Counted from the stretch's first letter, positions 32,374-41,944 are shown. The stretch is 64,000 nt of DNA from Pseudomonas sp. (GCA_030656145.1 JAUSOF010000033.1:1-64000); one strand, 5' to 3'. Translations and numbers: made by a program. The notes: generated by a model from the letters alone, not told the origin.

Positions 32374-33213
32374 TCAGCACGGCTGCTGATCTAGCGCAAC
32401 CGATGTTGGATAACCACTGGCCTGCAGCTGCAGATAACGGTCATAACGATAAGTTGGGCCGTCCTTGCAGACGTAGCTGGTGCCCAGATAGCAATGCCCG
32501 CACAAGCCATCCGCACAGTGCATGCGCCGCTCCAGCGAGAGCCAGATCTTGTCGGCGGCGATGCCGCGTTGCAGGCAGGCCTCGGCGGTGGCTAGCATCA
32601 GCGACTCAGGGCCACAGCAAAGCACCGCATCGGGTGGTTGTGCGGCGAATAACTCGTCGAGATGATCCAGTGGCGAGCCCTGGCGCTGGTCGGGCATGGC
32701 CTCGTCACAGGTTTCGATAAAGGGCAGGGTCTGGCGCCAGCGTTTACGCTCACGCCCCAGTACCTGAGTCGCGCTGTTGCGTGCGCCATAGATGATGCTC
32801 AGCCGCACCGGCAGACGATTGCAGCTGGCTTCATCGATTACCCCGGCCAGCGGCGCCAGGCCGCAGCCGCCGGCCACAATCAGTACCCGGCGCGCACAAA
32901 AAAACAGCGGCCAGCCCTTGCCGAAAGGCCCGCGATAACCCAGCACGGCGCCTACCGGCTGTTCGAACAAGGCCTGGGTGAGCGTGCCCATGCGCCGCAC
33001 CAGAGCGCTGAAGCGGCCTTGCTGGTCGGGCAGGCTAAGGTAGGTGAACGGTGCTTCGCCAAAGCCTGGCACCGTGAGCATGAAGAATTGTCCAGGAATG
33101 ACGGCCATATCACTGGCCAGTGGCTTGTCGAGGCGCAAGCTGAAGTGGCGCGCCTCCTCGCCATCTGCGTAATGCTCAAGCAGGCGCAACGTGCGCGGCG
33201 TCGAATCGATCAT
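32374..33213 (-). CDS. FAD/NAD-binding and 2Fe-2S oxidoreductase subunit (HydG/AsrB-like gamma subunit)
   Basis: FAD segment PGFGEAPFTYLS, NAD segment VLIVAGGCGLAPL, C-terminal CxxGLCGHCYLGTSYVCKDGP cluster. Confidence 0.85.
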   Translation of the reverse strand: MIDSTPRTLRLLEHYADGEEARHFSLRLDKPLASDMAVIPGQFFMLTVPGFGEAPFTYLSLPDQQGRFSALVRRMGTLTQALFEQPVGAVLGYRGPFGKGWPLFFCARRVLIVAGGCGLAPLAGVIDEASCNRLPVRLSIIYGARNSATQVLGRERKRWRQTLPFIETCDEAMPDQRQGSPLDHLDELFAAQPPDAVLCCGPESLMLATAEACLQRGIAADKIWLSLERRMHCADGLCGHCYLGTSYVCKDGPTYRYDRYLQLQASGYPTSVALDQQPC

Positions 33214-34226
33214 CTTGGGTTCACCCTTATTACGCCATGGACACCAATGCCGCCCGGACAGACGCGGTCACAGCGCCCGCACCCAACACAGCCGTAGGCA
33301 TCGAATTGTGCTTTGAAGCCATCACCGAACTTGTGCGACCAGAAACGTTGCACCCGCTGCCCCGCCGTTGCGCTGGGGTTGTGGCCGCTCGCCTCTTGCT
33401 GGAAGCCCTGATACAGACAGGAATCCCAGACCCGCTCACGCTGCATGGCGTCCGGCGTGCCGAGGCGATCCAGTGGCGCGTAGCAGGAGCACGTTGGGCA
33501 CACCGTCGTGCAGCCGGAGCAGCCCAGGCAGCGCAGCCCGAGCGCCTCCCAGGTATCGGCGTCGATGCGCCCGGCGTTGAGCGACACGATGCCGTCGACT
33601 ATTTCCTGCTGCGGTCCCTGCTCAGCTGCCACGCGGGTTTCGTTGGCGCTACGCTCTGCTTGCCATTCATCGCTGGCAATCGGCAAGCGCAGGCCGCGCA
33701 AGGCGCTGTGGCCGGCCGCACTGGCGACCAGCAGCAGCCAGTCAGCCGCAGCGTCCTGGCGCGGCAGCAGGATCAGGTCGGCAGTGTGCTCGCGTACCGT
33801 CGGGCCGCTGCCAACGATGCTGCAAAAACCGCCGACGCAGCTGTGCAGGCAATCGACCCCCACCAGCAGGGTCGCCTGGCGACGCGCCTGGTAATGCGGG
33901 TCTGCGGCGAAGAAACGATCCTGGTAGGCCACGGCCTGGAGGTCACAGGCATGCAGACCGAACAGCACCTGCGGCACCACCGCGGGTAGCGCCGAGTAGA
34001 ACTGCCCACCGTCGAAGCGAAACAACAACTCACGCTCGGCGAAGAAAAAACTCTTGGCGGAAAACGGCGGTGGTTCGGCCAAGGGTTCGAATGGCGCGAA
34101 ATCCTTGGCGCTGACCAGTTGCCAGTGTTGCCCGCCCTGGCCGTCCTCGCGCACTTCATACAATCGGTGCTCCAGCGCCAGATGCGCGCGCAGGCGCTCC
34201 GGTTGATCCAGGCTATAGGCTTGCAT
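33210..34226 (-). CDS. 4Fe-4S dicluster oxidoreductase subunit (HydB/AsrA-like beta subunit)
   Basis: CLGCSGCTTVCPTCSC and CVGCGRCDRVCPGGI ferredoxin motifs. Confidence 0.85.
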   Translation of the reverse strand: MQAYSLDQPERLRAHLALEHRLYEVREDGQGGQHWQLVSAKDFAPFEPLAEPPPFSAKSFFFAERELLFRFDGGQFYSALPAVVPQVLFGLHACDLQAVAYQDRFFAADPHYQARRQATLLVGVDCLHSCVGGFCSIVGSGPTVREHTADLILLPRQDAAADWLLLVASAAGHSALRGLRLPIASDEWQAERSANETRVAAEQGPQQEIVDGIVSLNAGRIDADTWEALGLRCLGCSGCTTVCPTCSCYAPLDRLGTPDAMQRERVWDSCLYQGFQQEASGHNPSATAGQRVQRFWSHKFGDGFKAQFDAYGCVGCGRCDRVCPGGIGVHGVIRVNPR

Positions 34227-36306
34227 GCTGAACCTCGTGGCTTCCGGCCTGGACGCTAGGTGCCTGGCCAGTTGGCAGTGGCTCGACCCGCACCGCGCAG
34301 GCTTTTAGCTCAGGCATTTTACTGGTCGGGTCTTCGGCGTCGTTGGTCAGGCGGTTGCAGGGCGCTTCATGGAAGTGATACGGCATGGCCAGGGTGCCTG
34401 CAGGCACGTCATCGCTGAGCTGCACGCGGGTTTCCAGATAACCGCGGCGCGAACTCACGCGCACTCCCTGGTGATTGTGCAGCCCCAGTTTGACCCCGTC
34501 AGCCGGGTGCATGATCAGCAGCCCGGCCGGCGTCTCGCGTTCGAGCAGCGGCGACTTGCGGGTCATCGAGCCGCTGCCGTAGTGAAAATGCAGACGGTGG
34601 GTGGTGAACGCAAAGGGAAACTCGGCATCCGGGCATTCGTCGGGCGCCACCTGAGTCACAGGCAGCAGGCGCCCGCGGCCGCGGGGGAAGCGCTGCTCGT
34701 GGAGAATCGCCGTACCCTGCGGGTGGGCGGCATCACAGGGCCATTGCAGACCATGATGGACATCCAGCGCGGGGTAACTCATCGCGGAATAAATCGGGGT
34801 CAACCCCGCCATCTCGACGAACAGCGCCTCACTATCGGCCCAGGCCATACCCGGATAACCCATGAGCTGGGCCAGCTCAGCCAGTATTTGCCAATCGCCG
34901 CGCGCCAGTCCTGGCGCGGCGATGGCCTGGCGGATGCGCTGCACGCGGCGTTCGCAATTGGTGAAGGTGCCGTGCTTCTCGGCAAACGCGGCGGCCGGCA
35001 ACAACACATCGGCGCATTTGCCCGTCTCGGTCAGGCTGAGTTCGACCACCACCAGAAAATCCAGGGCTGCGAGGGCGCGAGCCACCTGGTTCTGATTCGG
35101 ATCGGTCAGTAGCGGGTCCTCGCCCATGATCATCAGCGCACGCAGCTCGCCATGCTGCGCCGCCTTGAGCATGCCCTGCGAGGTCAGACCGGGCGCCTGC
35201 GCCAGCTCGGTAGCCCAGGCTGCGGCGAATTTGGCCTGCACCGCCGGGTCGGCAACCTCCTGATAGCCGGGGTAGACATTCGGCAGGCAACCCATGTCGC
35301 AGGCGCCCTGCACATTGTTCTGCCCGCGCAGCGGATTGATGCCTGTGCCGGGGCGGCCGATCTGGCCGCAGACCAGCGCCAGATTGGAGACCGCAATGAC
35401 ATTGTTGGTGCCGCTCTGAAACTGAGTGATGCCCATGCCATAGGCGGTAAATGCCGCCTTGGCGTGGCTGTAGAGAAAGGCCAGGCGTTGCAGGTCGGCC
35501 ACCGCCACACCGGTGGCCGCGCTGGACTGCTCCGGCGTCAGCCCGGCCAGGTGCTGGCGCAGCGGCTGGATATCCTCGCAGCGCGCGGCGATGAAGTCGC
35601 GGTTCTCCCAGCCATTGTCGAGGATGATCTGCAGCAAACCGTTAAGCAGCGCGATATTGCTGCCCAGGCGTATTTGCAGGTGGATGTCCGCCAGGCGGGC
35701 CAGCCGCGTCTTGCGCGGGTCGACCACCACCAGGGTGGCGCCACGGGCCTGGGCCCGCAGCATGCGTGCGCCGATCATCGCGTGGTTCTCGGTGACATCG
35801 GCGCCGATCACCAGGATCAGGTCGGCCTGGTCGATATCGGCGATGCTGTTGGTCATCGCCCCGGAACCCAGAGTGCGTGCCAGGCCCGCCACCGAGGGGC
35901 TGTGGCAGATCCGCGCGCAGTGATCAATATTGTGGGTCTTGAGCACCGCGCGGGCGAACTTCTGCGCGGCGTAGTTATCCTCGTTGCTGGCCCGTGCGCA
36001 GCTGATCACGCCAACAGCAGCTGGCCCCTGCTCATCGAGCACGGCGCGAAATTCTTCGGCGACCCGGCCCAGCGCCTCGTCCCAGCTGGCAGGACGGAAA
36101 TGTCCATGTTCCTTGATCATCGGCTGGGTCAGGCGCTGATGCGGGTCTACGGCGAAGCTGGTGGCCCAGCCCTTGGCGCAGAGTTGGCCCTGGCTGACCG
36201 GGTGCCCGGGTTGAGGCTCGACGCCAATGACGCGGCCATCTTCGACGCGTAACCCAAGGCCGCACCCTACCCCGCAGAATGTACAAATACTGGGTACCAC
36301 GCGCAT
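34213..36306 (-). CDS. Molybdopterin oxidoreductase, formate dehydrogenase alpha-like
   Basis: CTFCGVGCGL...CAKG 4Fe-4S motif; HCARICHSPSVAGL active-site motif with Cys at the Sec/Cys position of FDH. Confidence 0.88.
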   Translation of the reverse strand: MRVVPSICTFCGVGCGLGLRVEDGRVIGVEPQPGHPVSQGQLCAKGWATSFAVDPHQRLTQPMIKEHGHFRPASWDEALGRVAEEFRAVLDEQGPAAVGVISCARASNEDNYAAQKFARAVLKTHNIDHCARICHSPSVAGLARTLGSGAMTNSIADIDQADLILVIGADVTENHAMIGARMLRAQARGATLVVVDPRKTRLARLADIHLQIRLGSNIALLNGLLQIILDNGWENRDFIAARCEDIQPLRQHLAGLTPEQSSAATGVAVADLQRLAFLYSHAKAAFTAYGMGITQFQSGTNNVIAVSNLALVCGQIGRPGTGINPLRGQNNVQGACDMGCLPNVYPGYQEVADPAVQAKFAAAWATELAQAPGLTSQGMLKAAQHGELRALMIMGEDPLLTDPNQNQVARALAALDFLVVVELSLTETGKCADVLLPAAAFAEKHGTFTNCERRVQRIRQAIAAPGLARGDWQILAELAQLMGYPGMAWADSEALFVEMAGLTPIYSAMSYPALDVHHGLQWPCDAAHPQGTAILHEQRFPRGRGRLLPVTQVAPDECPDAEFPFAFTTHRLHFHYGSGSMTRKSPLLERETPAGLLIMHPADGVKLGLHNHQGVRVSSRRGYLETRVQLSDDVPAGTLAMPYHFHEAPCNRLTNDAEDPTSKMPELKACAVRVEPLPTGQAPSVQAGSHEVQHASL

Positions 36307-36365
36307 GCCGATCTCCTGAACTGGCTCATATCAATTCAGGCTAGGCCGCAGAACGTGCAACGCGT

Positions 36366-36379
36366 TTGATCAGGATCAA
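36366..36379. promoter_or_regulatory. Predicted ANR/FNR/DNR box (TTGATCAGGATCAA)
   Basis: Perfect palindrome about 66 bp upstream of the FDH-like start. Confidence 0.83.
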
Positions 36380-36417
36380 CGATTCGCGGTGCGGCGTCCG
36401 CAACCAAGGGCATCGGT

Positions 36418-36431
36418 TTGATCAAGATCAA
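36418..36431. promoter_or_regulatory. Predicted ANR/FNR/DNR box (TTGATCAAGATCAA)
   Basis: Perfect palindrome about 75 bp upstream of hsp20. Confidence 0.83.
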
Positions 36432-36499
36432 AGTTACTGGTCACCCGCCCTCGCAGAATCGATTTGTCCACTCCCGGACGACCTTCAGGAGGAATCAAA

Positions 36500-37042
36500 A
36501 TGCCCAGCCCCGCAAAGAAAATGCCGGTAACCGTCGATGAGACTGAGAGCAAGCGCTCGGTGTTGGCTAAACCCTGGCACCCATTGGCCAGCTTGCGCCA
36601 GCAGATTGATCATCTGTTCGAGGACTTCTCCCGCAGCCCGCTGCAGTTACCCTTTGGCCGCAGGATGCTCGACGTCGAGCCATTCTTTAAACGCGAGTTG
36701 ATGGGCCATGGCATCCCTGCAGTGGATATCGCCGAGAAGGAGAAGAGCTTCGAGATCACCGTCGAATTACCCGGCATGGATGAGAAGAACATCGAGATCA
36801 AATTGTCCAATGGCAATCTGGTGATCAAGGGTGAGAAGAAGGAAGAAATCGAGGAAAAGAAGAAGGACTACTACCTCTCGGAACGTCACTACGGCGCCTT
36901 CGAACGCATCTTCAACCTGCCCAAGGGTGTCGATGCTGAAAAAATCGAGGCCAGCTTCAGTAAGGGTGTGCTGACCATCAGCATGCCGAAGAGGCCAGAA
37001 GCGATAAAGCCGGAAAAACACATCACCATCAAAACCAGCTGA
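36500..37042 (+). CDS. Hsp20/alpha-crystallin small heat shock protein
   Basis: VDIAEKEKSFEITVELPGMDEKNIEIKLSNGNLVIKGEKKEE...FSKGVLTISMPK; RBS AGGAGG before ATG. Confidence 0.94.
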   Translation: MPSPAKKMPVTVDETESKRSVLAKPWHPLASLRQQIDHLFEDFSRSPLQLPFGRRMLDVEPFFKRELMGHGIPAVDIAEKEKSFEITVELPGMDEKNIEIKLSNGNLVIKGEKKEEIEEKKKDYYLSERHYGAFERIFNLPKGVDAEKIEASFSKGVLTISMPKRPEAIKPEKHITIKTS

Positions 37043-37058
37043 GTGCGGGCAATGACCG

Positions 37059-37094
37059 AGGCCCCTGGCGGCAACGCACAGGGGCCTGTTTTTT
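37059..37094 (+). terminator. Rho-independent terminator after hsp20
   Basis: AGGCCCCTG...CAGGGGCCT hairpin followed by T-run. Confidence 0.8.
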
Positions 37095-37137
37095 GGTTTG
37101 AACGGCTTGGGCACAGCCCCGTAGGAGGGCGGCCCTT

Positions 37138-37170
37138 GTAGGATGCGGTTGAGCGCAGCGATACCCATCG
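37138..37170 (+). repeat. REP-like intergenic element (GTAGGATGCGGTTGAGCGCAGCGATACCCATCG)
   Basis: Same family as 17434-17460 and 17545-17570. Confidence 0.5.
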
Positions 37171-37204
37171 TGTCACTGCATAGCGCGATCGCCTGCACAT
37201 GCCC

Positions 37205-38104
37205 TTAAGCCTTGACCGCCAAAATGCTGCACGGCACTTGGTAAAGGATATGTTCGGTAGTGCTGCCGATCAGCTTGTCCAGCCCTTTGCGCTGGACAGT
37301 GCCCATGACGATCACGTCGGTCTCATTTAACCGGGTGAAATCGGCGATGGCACTGATTGGCGAGCCGATAATGAAATGGCGGCGCTCAGCCGGCACGCTG
37401 TAATCGTCGGCCAACGCATTGAACCCGGTTTGCAGTTTGCTGCGTAGTTCCGCAACCAGATCGCCGCCGTGCGACACGCTGCCCGCCACTACGTTGGTCA
37501 GATAGGCCAACGAAGGGTCATAGGTATGCAGTAAGTGCAACTCGGCATCGCATTGCAGGGCCAGGCCGCTGGCTGCCTCGATTATCCGCTGGTTGAGGCC
37601 GCTCTCCTGCGCTTCAGCGCGCGATGGGTCGACTGCGGCGACCACACGGCGTGGTAATGGGTTGCCGAGCGTACTGACCAGATGTACCGGCATTGGCGAC
37701 TCGCGCAGCAGGCGCCAGTCCAGCGGGGTGATAAAGGCCCGTTTTAGCAGGGGTTCGTGCTGCAGATCCTTGATTAGCAGATCCGCCTGGATTTCCGCCG
37801 CGTGCTGGAGAATTTCCTCCAGGGCATGGTTGGTCCAGACCGCTTCGGTGGTGACCTTGATACCTTTGCTGCGCAGCAACTCGGCCTCATCCTTGAGCCA
37901 TTCGCGGTGCTCCTGCAAATAGCTCTCACGGGTTTTCTCCTGAATGCTCTTGTCCAGCAGCGCGAGGGTAGAAAAAGGCTCGACGAAGGCGGCGATATGC
38001 AACGCGGCGCCACTGGCGATGGCCAGTGCGGCAGCGCGCTGAAGCCCGGGCGAATGACGCATGTCCCGGTCGGCGATGAGAAACAGACGTTGATATTGCC
38101 CCAT
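37205..38104 (-). CDS. Universal stress protein, tandem domain
   Basis: MGQYQRLFLIADRDMRHSPGLQRAAALAIASGAALHIAAFVEP...DVIVMGTVQRKGLDKLIGSTTEHILYQVPCSILAVKA. Confidence 0.9.
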   Translation of the reverse strand: MGQYQRLFLIADRDMRHSPGLQRAAALAIASGAALHIAAFVEPFSTLALLDKSIQEKTRESYLQEHREWLKDEAELLRSKGIKVTTEAVWTNHALEEILQHAAEIQADLLIKDLQHEPLLKRAFITPLDWRLLRESPMPVHLVSTLGNPLPRRVVAAVDPSRAEAQESGLNQRIIEAASGLALQCDAELHLLHTYDPSLAYLTNVVAGSVSHGGDLVAELRSKLQTGFNALADDYSVPAERRHFIIGSPISAIADFTRLNETDVIVMGTVQRKGLDKLIGSTTEHILYQVPCSILAVKA

Positions 38105-38210
38105 GAGTACCTCCGAACGATTGGCTTTTTGTGCGCGTGATTGCAGGTGTTGACTGCGCCTAGCCACAGCCTGCTGTACGACAAAGTGCGCCGTGCGCAT
38201 CACGGCCACT

Positions 38211-38224
38211 TTGATTTACATCAA
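38211..38224. promoter_or_regulatory. Predicted ANR/FNR/DNR box (TTGATTTACATCAA)
   Basis: Perfect TTGAT-N4-ATCAA palindrome between divergent usp and APH-like genes. Confidence 0.8.
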
Positions 38225-38292
38225 AGCGCCTCGTTAGCGTGCTGGGCTGATCGTTTGCCGCAGTCACCTGCCGGCCATGAACCTTTCGCGGC

Positions 38293-38306
38293 TTGATCGA
38301 TATCAA
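38293..38306. promoter_or_regulatory. Predicted ANR/FNR/DNR box (TTGATCGATATCAA)
   Basis: Second perfect palindrome in the same divergent region. Confidence 0.8.
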
Positions 38307-38425
38307 TATCGACCTGCTACCCAGGCGCGCATGCTGTTGGCTTGAATGGATATCAAGGGTGTTTGCCTGCCAGGCAGACTGTTGCGCACAGCCGCGGGGC
38401 TGCCGCAGATCGTGTCGAGGTGCCG

Positions 38426-39463
38426 ATGAATGTTCAGCAGGAGGTCATCGCTTTTCTCTCGCGTCCCGAGAGCTACGGCGAGCCCGGGAATCTGGTGGAG
38501 CTGATTGAGACACATGGCTCGCTGATCTTTCTGCACGGCCAGCGCGCCTACAAGCTCAAGCGCGCCATTGCCTATGCCGCCCTCGACTTTCTCAGCCTGG
38601 ACAGCCGCGAACGGGCCTGCCAAGCCGAATTGCGCCTCAACCGGCGCACCGCCCCTGATCTCTACCTGGCGGTGCGTTCGATCAACCGTGCTGCGGACGG
38701 CAGCCTGAGATTCAATGGCGGTGGCCAGGTGCTCGACTGGGTGGTGGTGATGCGCCGCTTTGCCCAGGACGCGCTGTTCGAGCGCATGGCGCGAGACGGG
38801 CGCCTGGCTCTGGCCCTGATGGACAGTTTGGGCGCGGAGATCGCTCGCTTCCATGCCAGTGCCGAACTGACCCAGGCCTTCGGCGGCGCGGCAGGCATCC
38901 GCCAGGCCGTTGAGGACAATCATCGCGAACTGAGCCACTACCAGGCGCTACTCGATCCGATTGCGGTGCACGCCTTGTACGATGCCTCGCTAGCCGCTCT
39001 CGATGAGCTGTCTGGAACCCTCGAGCAGCGCCGGCGCGAGGGTCGGGTACGCTGTTGCCATGGCGATCTGCGCCTGGCCAATATTTGCCTGTACGAGGGC
39101 CGCCCAACCCTCTTCGATGGCATCGAATTCAGCGAGCAGGTTGCCTGCATCGACGTACTCTATGACCTTGCGTTCGTGCTTATGGATCTGCGTCAGCATG
39201 ATCTGGCTGGGCATGCCGACAGGCTATTGCACAGCTATCTGGCGCACAGCGCACTGACTGAAGACTGCCGGCCGCTGCCACTGTTTCTCTCGCTGCGCGC
39301 GGCTACCCGCTGTTTCACCCTGGCCTGCAGCGCCGTGCGCCTGAGCGATCCTGCGGCGCGGGCGGAAAAAGCCGAGCAGGCACAAGCACTGCTCCAGCAG
39401 GCCAAGGCCTATCTGCGCGGTGACGCTCAAGCCTTGACGCACCGCCCACAAGGGCAATGCTGA
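38426..39463 (+). CDS. Aminoglycoside phosphotransferase-like kinase (COG2187-type)
   Basis: HGDLRLANICLYEGRPTLFDGIEF catalytic motif; lacks the fused P-loop domain seen in some relatives. Confidence 0.78.
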   Translation: MNVQQEVIAFLSRPESYGEPGNLVELIETHGSLIFLHGQRAYKLKRAIAYAALDFLSLDSRERACQAELRLNRRTAPDLYLAVRSINRAADGSLRFNGGGQVLDWVVVMRRFAQDALFERMARDGRLALALMDSLGAEIARFHASAELTQAFGGAAGIRQAVEDNHRELSHYQALLDPIAVHALYDASLAALDELSGTLEQRRREGRVRCCHGDLRLANICLYEGRPTLFDGIEFSEQVACIDVLYDLAFVLMDLRQHDLAGHADRLLHSYLAHSALTEDCRPLPLFLSLRAATRCFTLACSAVRLSDPAARAEKAEQAQALLQQAKAYLRGDAQALTHRPQGQC

Positions 39464-39491
39464 AGATAGAAAGTTTCGAGGAGTACCCGCC

Positions 39492-40463
39492 ATGGCTAGA
39501 GAGTCTCCCCTGCTGTTCGCCCTGCACGGCAGCCAGCAATATGCCGCCCGTGTGGCCCGGCGACTCGGTTGCCCGCTGGCGGCCCATGAAGAGCGTCCGT
39601 TCGAGGATGGCGAGCACAAGAGCCGGCCCCTGCAGCCGGTCGACGGCCGTCGGGTGCTGGTATTCCACTCGCTCTACGGCGATGCCGAGTCCAGCGTCAA
39701 CGACAAGCTCTGCCGCCTGCTGTTCTTCTGCGGCGCGCTGAAAGATGCCGGCGCTCGTCAGGTTCACGTGGTTACGCCCTACCTGTGCTACGCGCGAAAA
39801 GAACGACGCACCCAGCCCCAGGACCCCATCATCAGTCGCTATGTCGCCACGCTGCTGGAGGCTTGTGGCGTCGATCGCCTGCTGGCCCTGGAGGTGCATA
39901 ACGACGCGGCCTTCGACAACGCTTTTCGCATTCCCACCCAGCACGTGCAGGGCGCCGAGCTGTTTGCCGAACACTTCGCCGAATGTCTTGGCGCCGGCGA
40001 GGAAGTGGTGGCCGTGTCTCCGGATGCTGGCGGGGCCAAGCGCGCCGAGCAATTTCGCCAGGCCTTGCAACGGCGCATCGGTCGAGCGGTGGGTAGCGCC
40101 TACATGGAAAAATACCGCAGTAACGATGTAGTCACCGGCGCCCTGCTGGTTGGCGAAGTGCGTGGTAAGACCGCGATCATCGTCGATGACCTGATCAGCA
40201 CCGGGGGCACCCTGCTACGTGCCGCCCAGGCCTGCGAGGGTGCCGGCGCAACACGGATCTTTGCCGCCGCGGTACACGGTCTGTTTACCGGCGGCAACGC
40301 CCTGCTCGACAGCCCCCTGCTGGACGCCATTGTCATCTGCGACAGCGTGCCGCCGTTTCGCCTGGAGCCCGAACGGGTTGCCCGAAGGCTGCAGGTCATC
40401 GACAGCAGCGCAGCGGTGGCGGCCATCCTGGCCGAGCAATACGGCCTGAAACTCATGGCCTGA
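39492..40463 (+). CDS. Ribose-phosphate pyrophosphokinase-like protein
   Basis: VVTPYLCYARKERR...PQDPIISRYVATLLEACGVDRLLALEVHN; PRPP loop AIIVDDLISTGGTLLRAA. Confidence 0.88.
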   Translation: MARESPLLFALHGSQQYAARVARRLGCPLAAHEERPFEDGEHKSRPLQPVDGRRVLVFHSLYGDAESSVNDKLCRLLFFCGALKDAGARQVHVVTPYLCYARKERRTQPQDPIISRYVATLLEACGVDRLLALEVHNDAAFDNAFRIPTQHVQGAELFAEHFAECLGAGEEVVAVSPDAGGAKRAEQFRQALQRRIGRAVGSAYMEKYRSNDVVTGALLVGEVRGKTAIIVDDLISTGGTLLRAAQACEGAGATRIFAAAVHGLFTGGNALLDSPLLDAIVICDSVPPFRLEPERVARRLQVIDSSAAVAAILAEQYGLKLMA

Positions 40464-40580
40464 CGCTCAAACTGGCTATGTACCCATTAACTGTCGAGGG
40501 GACAAAGCCCTAGGAGACCTAATGCCGCTTGTTGGGCTTCGCTGCGCTCAGCAGCATCCCCAAGCCCGCCGCGAGGTTCT

Positions 40581-40602
40581 GTAGGTTGGGCCGAAGCCCA
40601 AC
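40581..40602 (+). repeat. Short palindromic intergenic element (GTAGGTTGGGCCGAAGCCCAAC)
   Basis: Internal GTTGGGC/GCCCAAC palindrome; related sequence at 40531-40553. Confidence 0.45.
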
Positions 40603-40746
40603 GAATACGTCATCAACCGCTGGGCCGCGCTGCGTTCATTCTGCGCGGCCCACGCCAGCCTACCCAATGCTGCCTCGCAACCGATGACGAGCTAGCCAAA
40701 TACGCTGGAGTTCAGCCGCTATGACAGGCAGCCACATTGCCGCCGC

Positions 40747-40760
40747 CTGATCCAGATCAA
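40747..40760. promoter_or_regulatory. Probable ANR/FNR/DNR box (CTGATCCAGATCAA)
   Basis: One mismatch to TTGAT-N4-ATCAA, about 63 bp upstream of the CapA-like start. Confidence 0.6.
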
Positions 40761-40816
40761 GACCCGTGCATGTGCCCAGCTTTAGCGTGCAAGGCTTATC
40801 GGAATCGGAGGTCCGT

Positions 40817-41935
40817 ATGCCTGGCAACCCTTCTGCCGTGAGGCTGTTTCTTGCAGGTGATCTGATGTGTGCCCGCGGCATCGACCAGATCCTGCCCCAC
40901 CCCGGCGATGCCCGCATATATGAAGCGTATGTCAAGGATGCCGGCGACTATGTGCGCCTGGCAGAGCGGCGCCACGGTACGATCGCCCAACCGGTGGATT
41001 TCGCCTATGTCTGGGGCATGGTGCTGGAGGCCCTCAGGCAGCGGCGCCCGGACGTACGCCTGGTCAACCTGGAAACCGCAGTGACCTGCAACGGTTGGCC
41101 GCAACCAAAAGGCATCAACTACCGAATGAACCCGGCCAATCTGCCGGTACTCGAGGTGGCCGGTATCGACTGCTGCGTGCTGGCCAACAACCATGTGCTG
41201 GACTGGGGCCAAGCGGGCCTGGCCGAGACCCTGGCCAGTCTCGATGGCCATGGCCTGCGGCATGCCGGTGCCGGTATGGACTGTGCCAGCGCCCAGGCGC
41301 CTGCGATTGTGCCGCTGGCCGACGATGGGCGCCTGCTGGTATTCGCTTACGCCACAGGCGACTGCGGGGTGCCGCCGGATTGGGCTGCCTGCGAGCAGCA
41401 GCCCGGGGTTGCGCGTCTCGATGACCTCTCGCCGCGCAGCGTACAGCGCATCGCCCAGCACATCCGCACGTTCAAGCAGCCCGGCGATCGGGTGTTGGTC
41501 TCCCTGCACTGGGGCGGCAACTGGGGCTTTGCCGTGGCGCCGGAGCAACAACGCTTTGCCCATGGGCTAATCGACGAAGCTGGCGTGGACCTGGTGCACG
41601 GCCACTCGGCGCACCACATCAAGGGCCTGGAAGTCTACCGCCAGCGCCTGATTATCTATGGCTGTGGCGACCTGCTGAATGACTATGAAGGCATTGATGG
41701 TTACGCGCCTTACCGTGGCGATCTGGGCCTGCTGTACTTTGCCGATTTGGCCAGAGATGGCCGCCTGCTGGCGCTGGAATTGTTGCCGATCTGTCAGCGC
41801 CAGCTGAGTATCCATCGGGCCAAAGGTGCGGATCGCCAATGGTTGCAGGACACCCTGCAGCGCGAGTCGGCGCAATTCGCTTGCACCGTACGCCCCACCA
41901 GCGAGAGCAGTTTTGCGCTGGTCTGGCCCAGGTAG
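40817..41935 (+). CDS. CapA-family (poly-gamma-glutamate synthesis-type) metallophosphatase
   Basis: RLFLAGDLMCARGIDQ...VNLETAVT...VLANNHVLDWG...SLHWGGNWG...VHGHSAHHIKGLE. Confidence 0.87.
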   Translation: MPGNPSAVRLFLAGDLMCARGIDQILPHPGDARIYEAYVKDAGDYVRLAERRHGTIAQPVDFAYVWGMVLEALRQRRPDVRLVNLETAVTCNGWPQPKGINYRMNPANLPVLEVAGIDCCVLANNHVLDWGQAGLAETLASLDGHGLRHAGAGMDCASAQAPAIVPLADDGRLLVFAYATGDCGVPPDWAACEQQPGVARLDDLSPRSVQRIAQHIRTFKQPGDRVLVSLHWGGNWGFAVAPEQQRFAHGLIDEAGVDLVHGHSAHHIKGLEVYRQRLIIYGCGDLLNDYEGIDGYAPYRGDLGLLYFADLARDGRLLALELLPICQRQLSIHRAKGADRQWLQDTLQRESAQFACTVRPTSESSFALVWPR

Positions 41936-41944
41936 CGCTGCACT

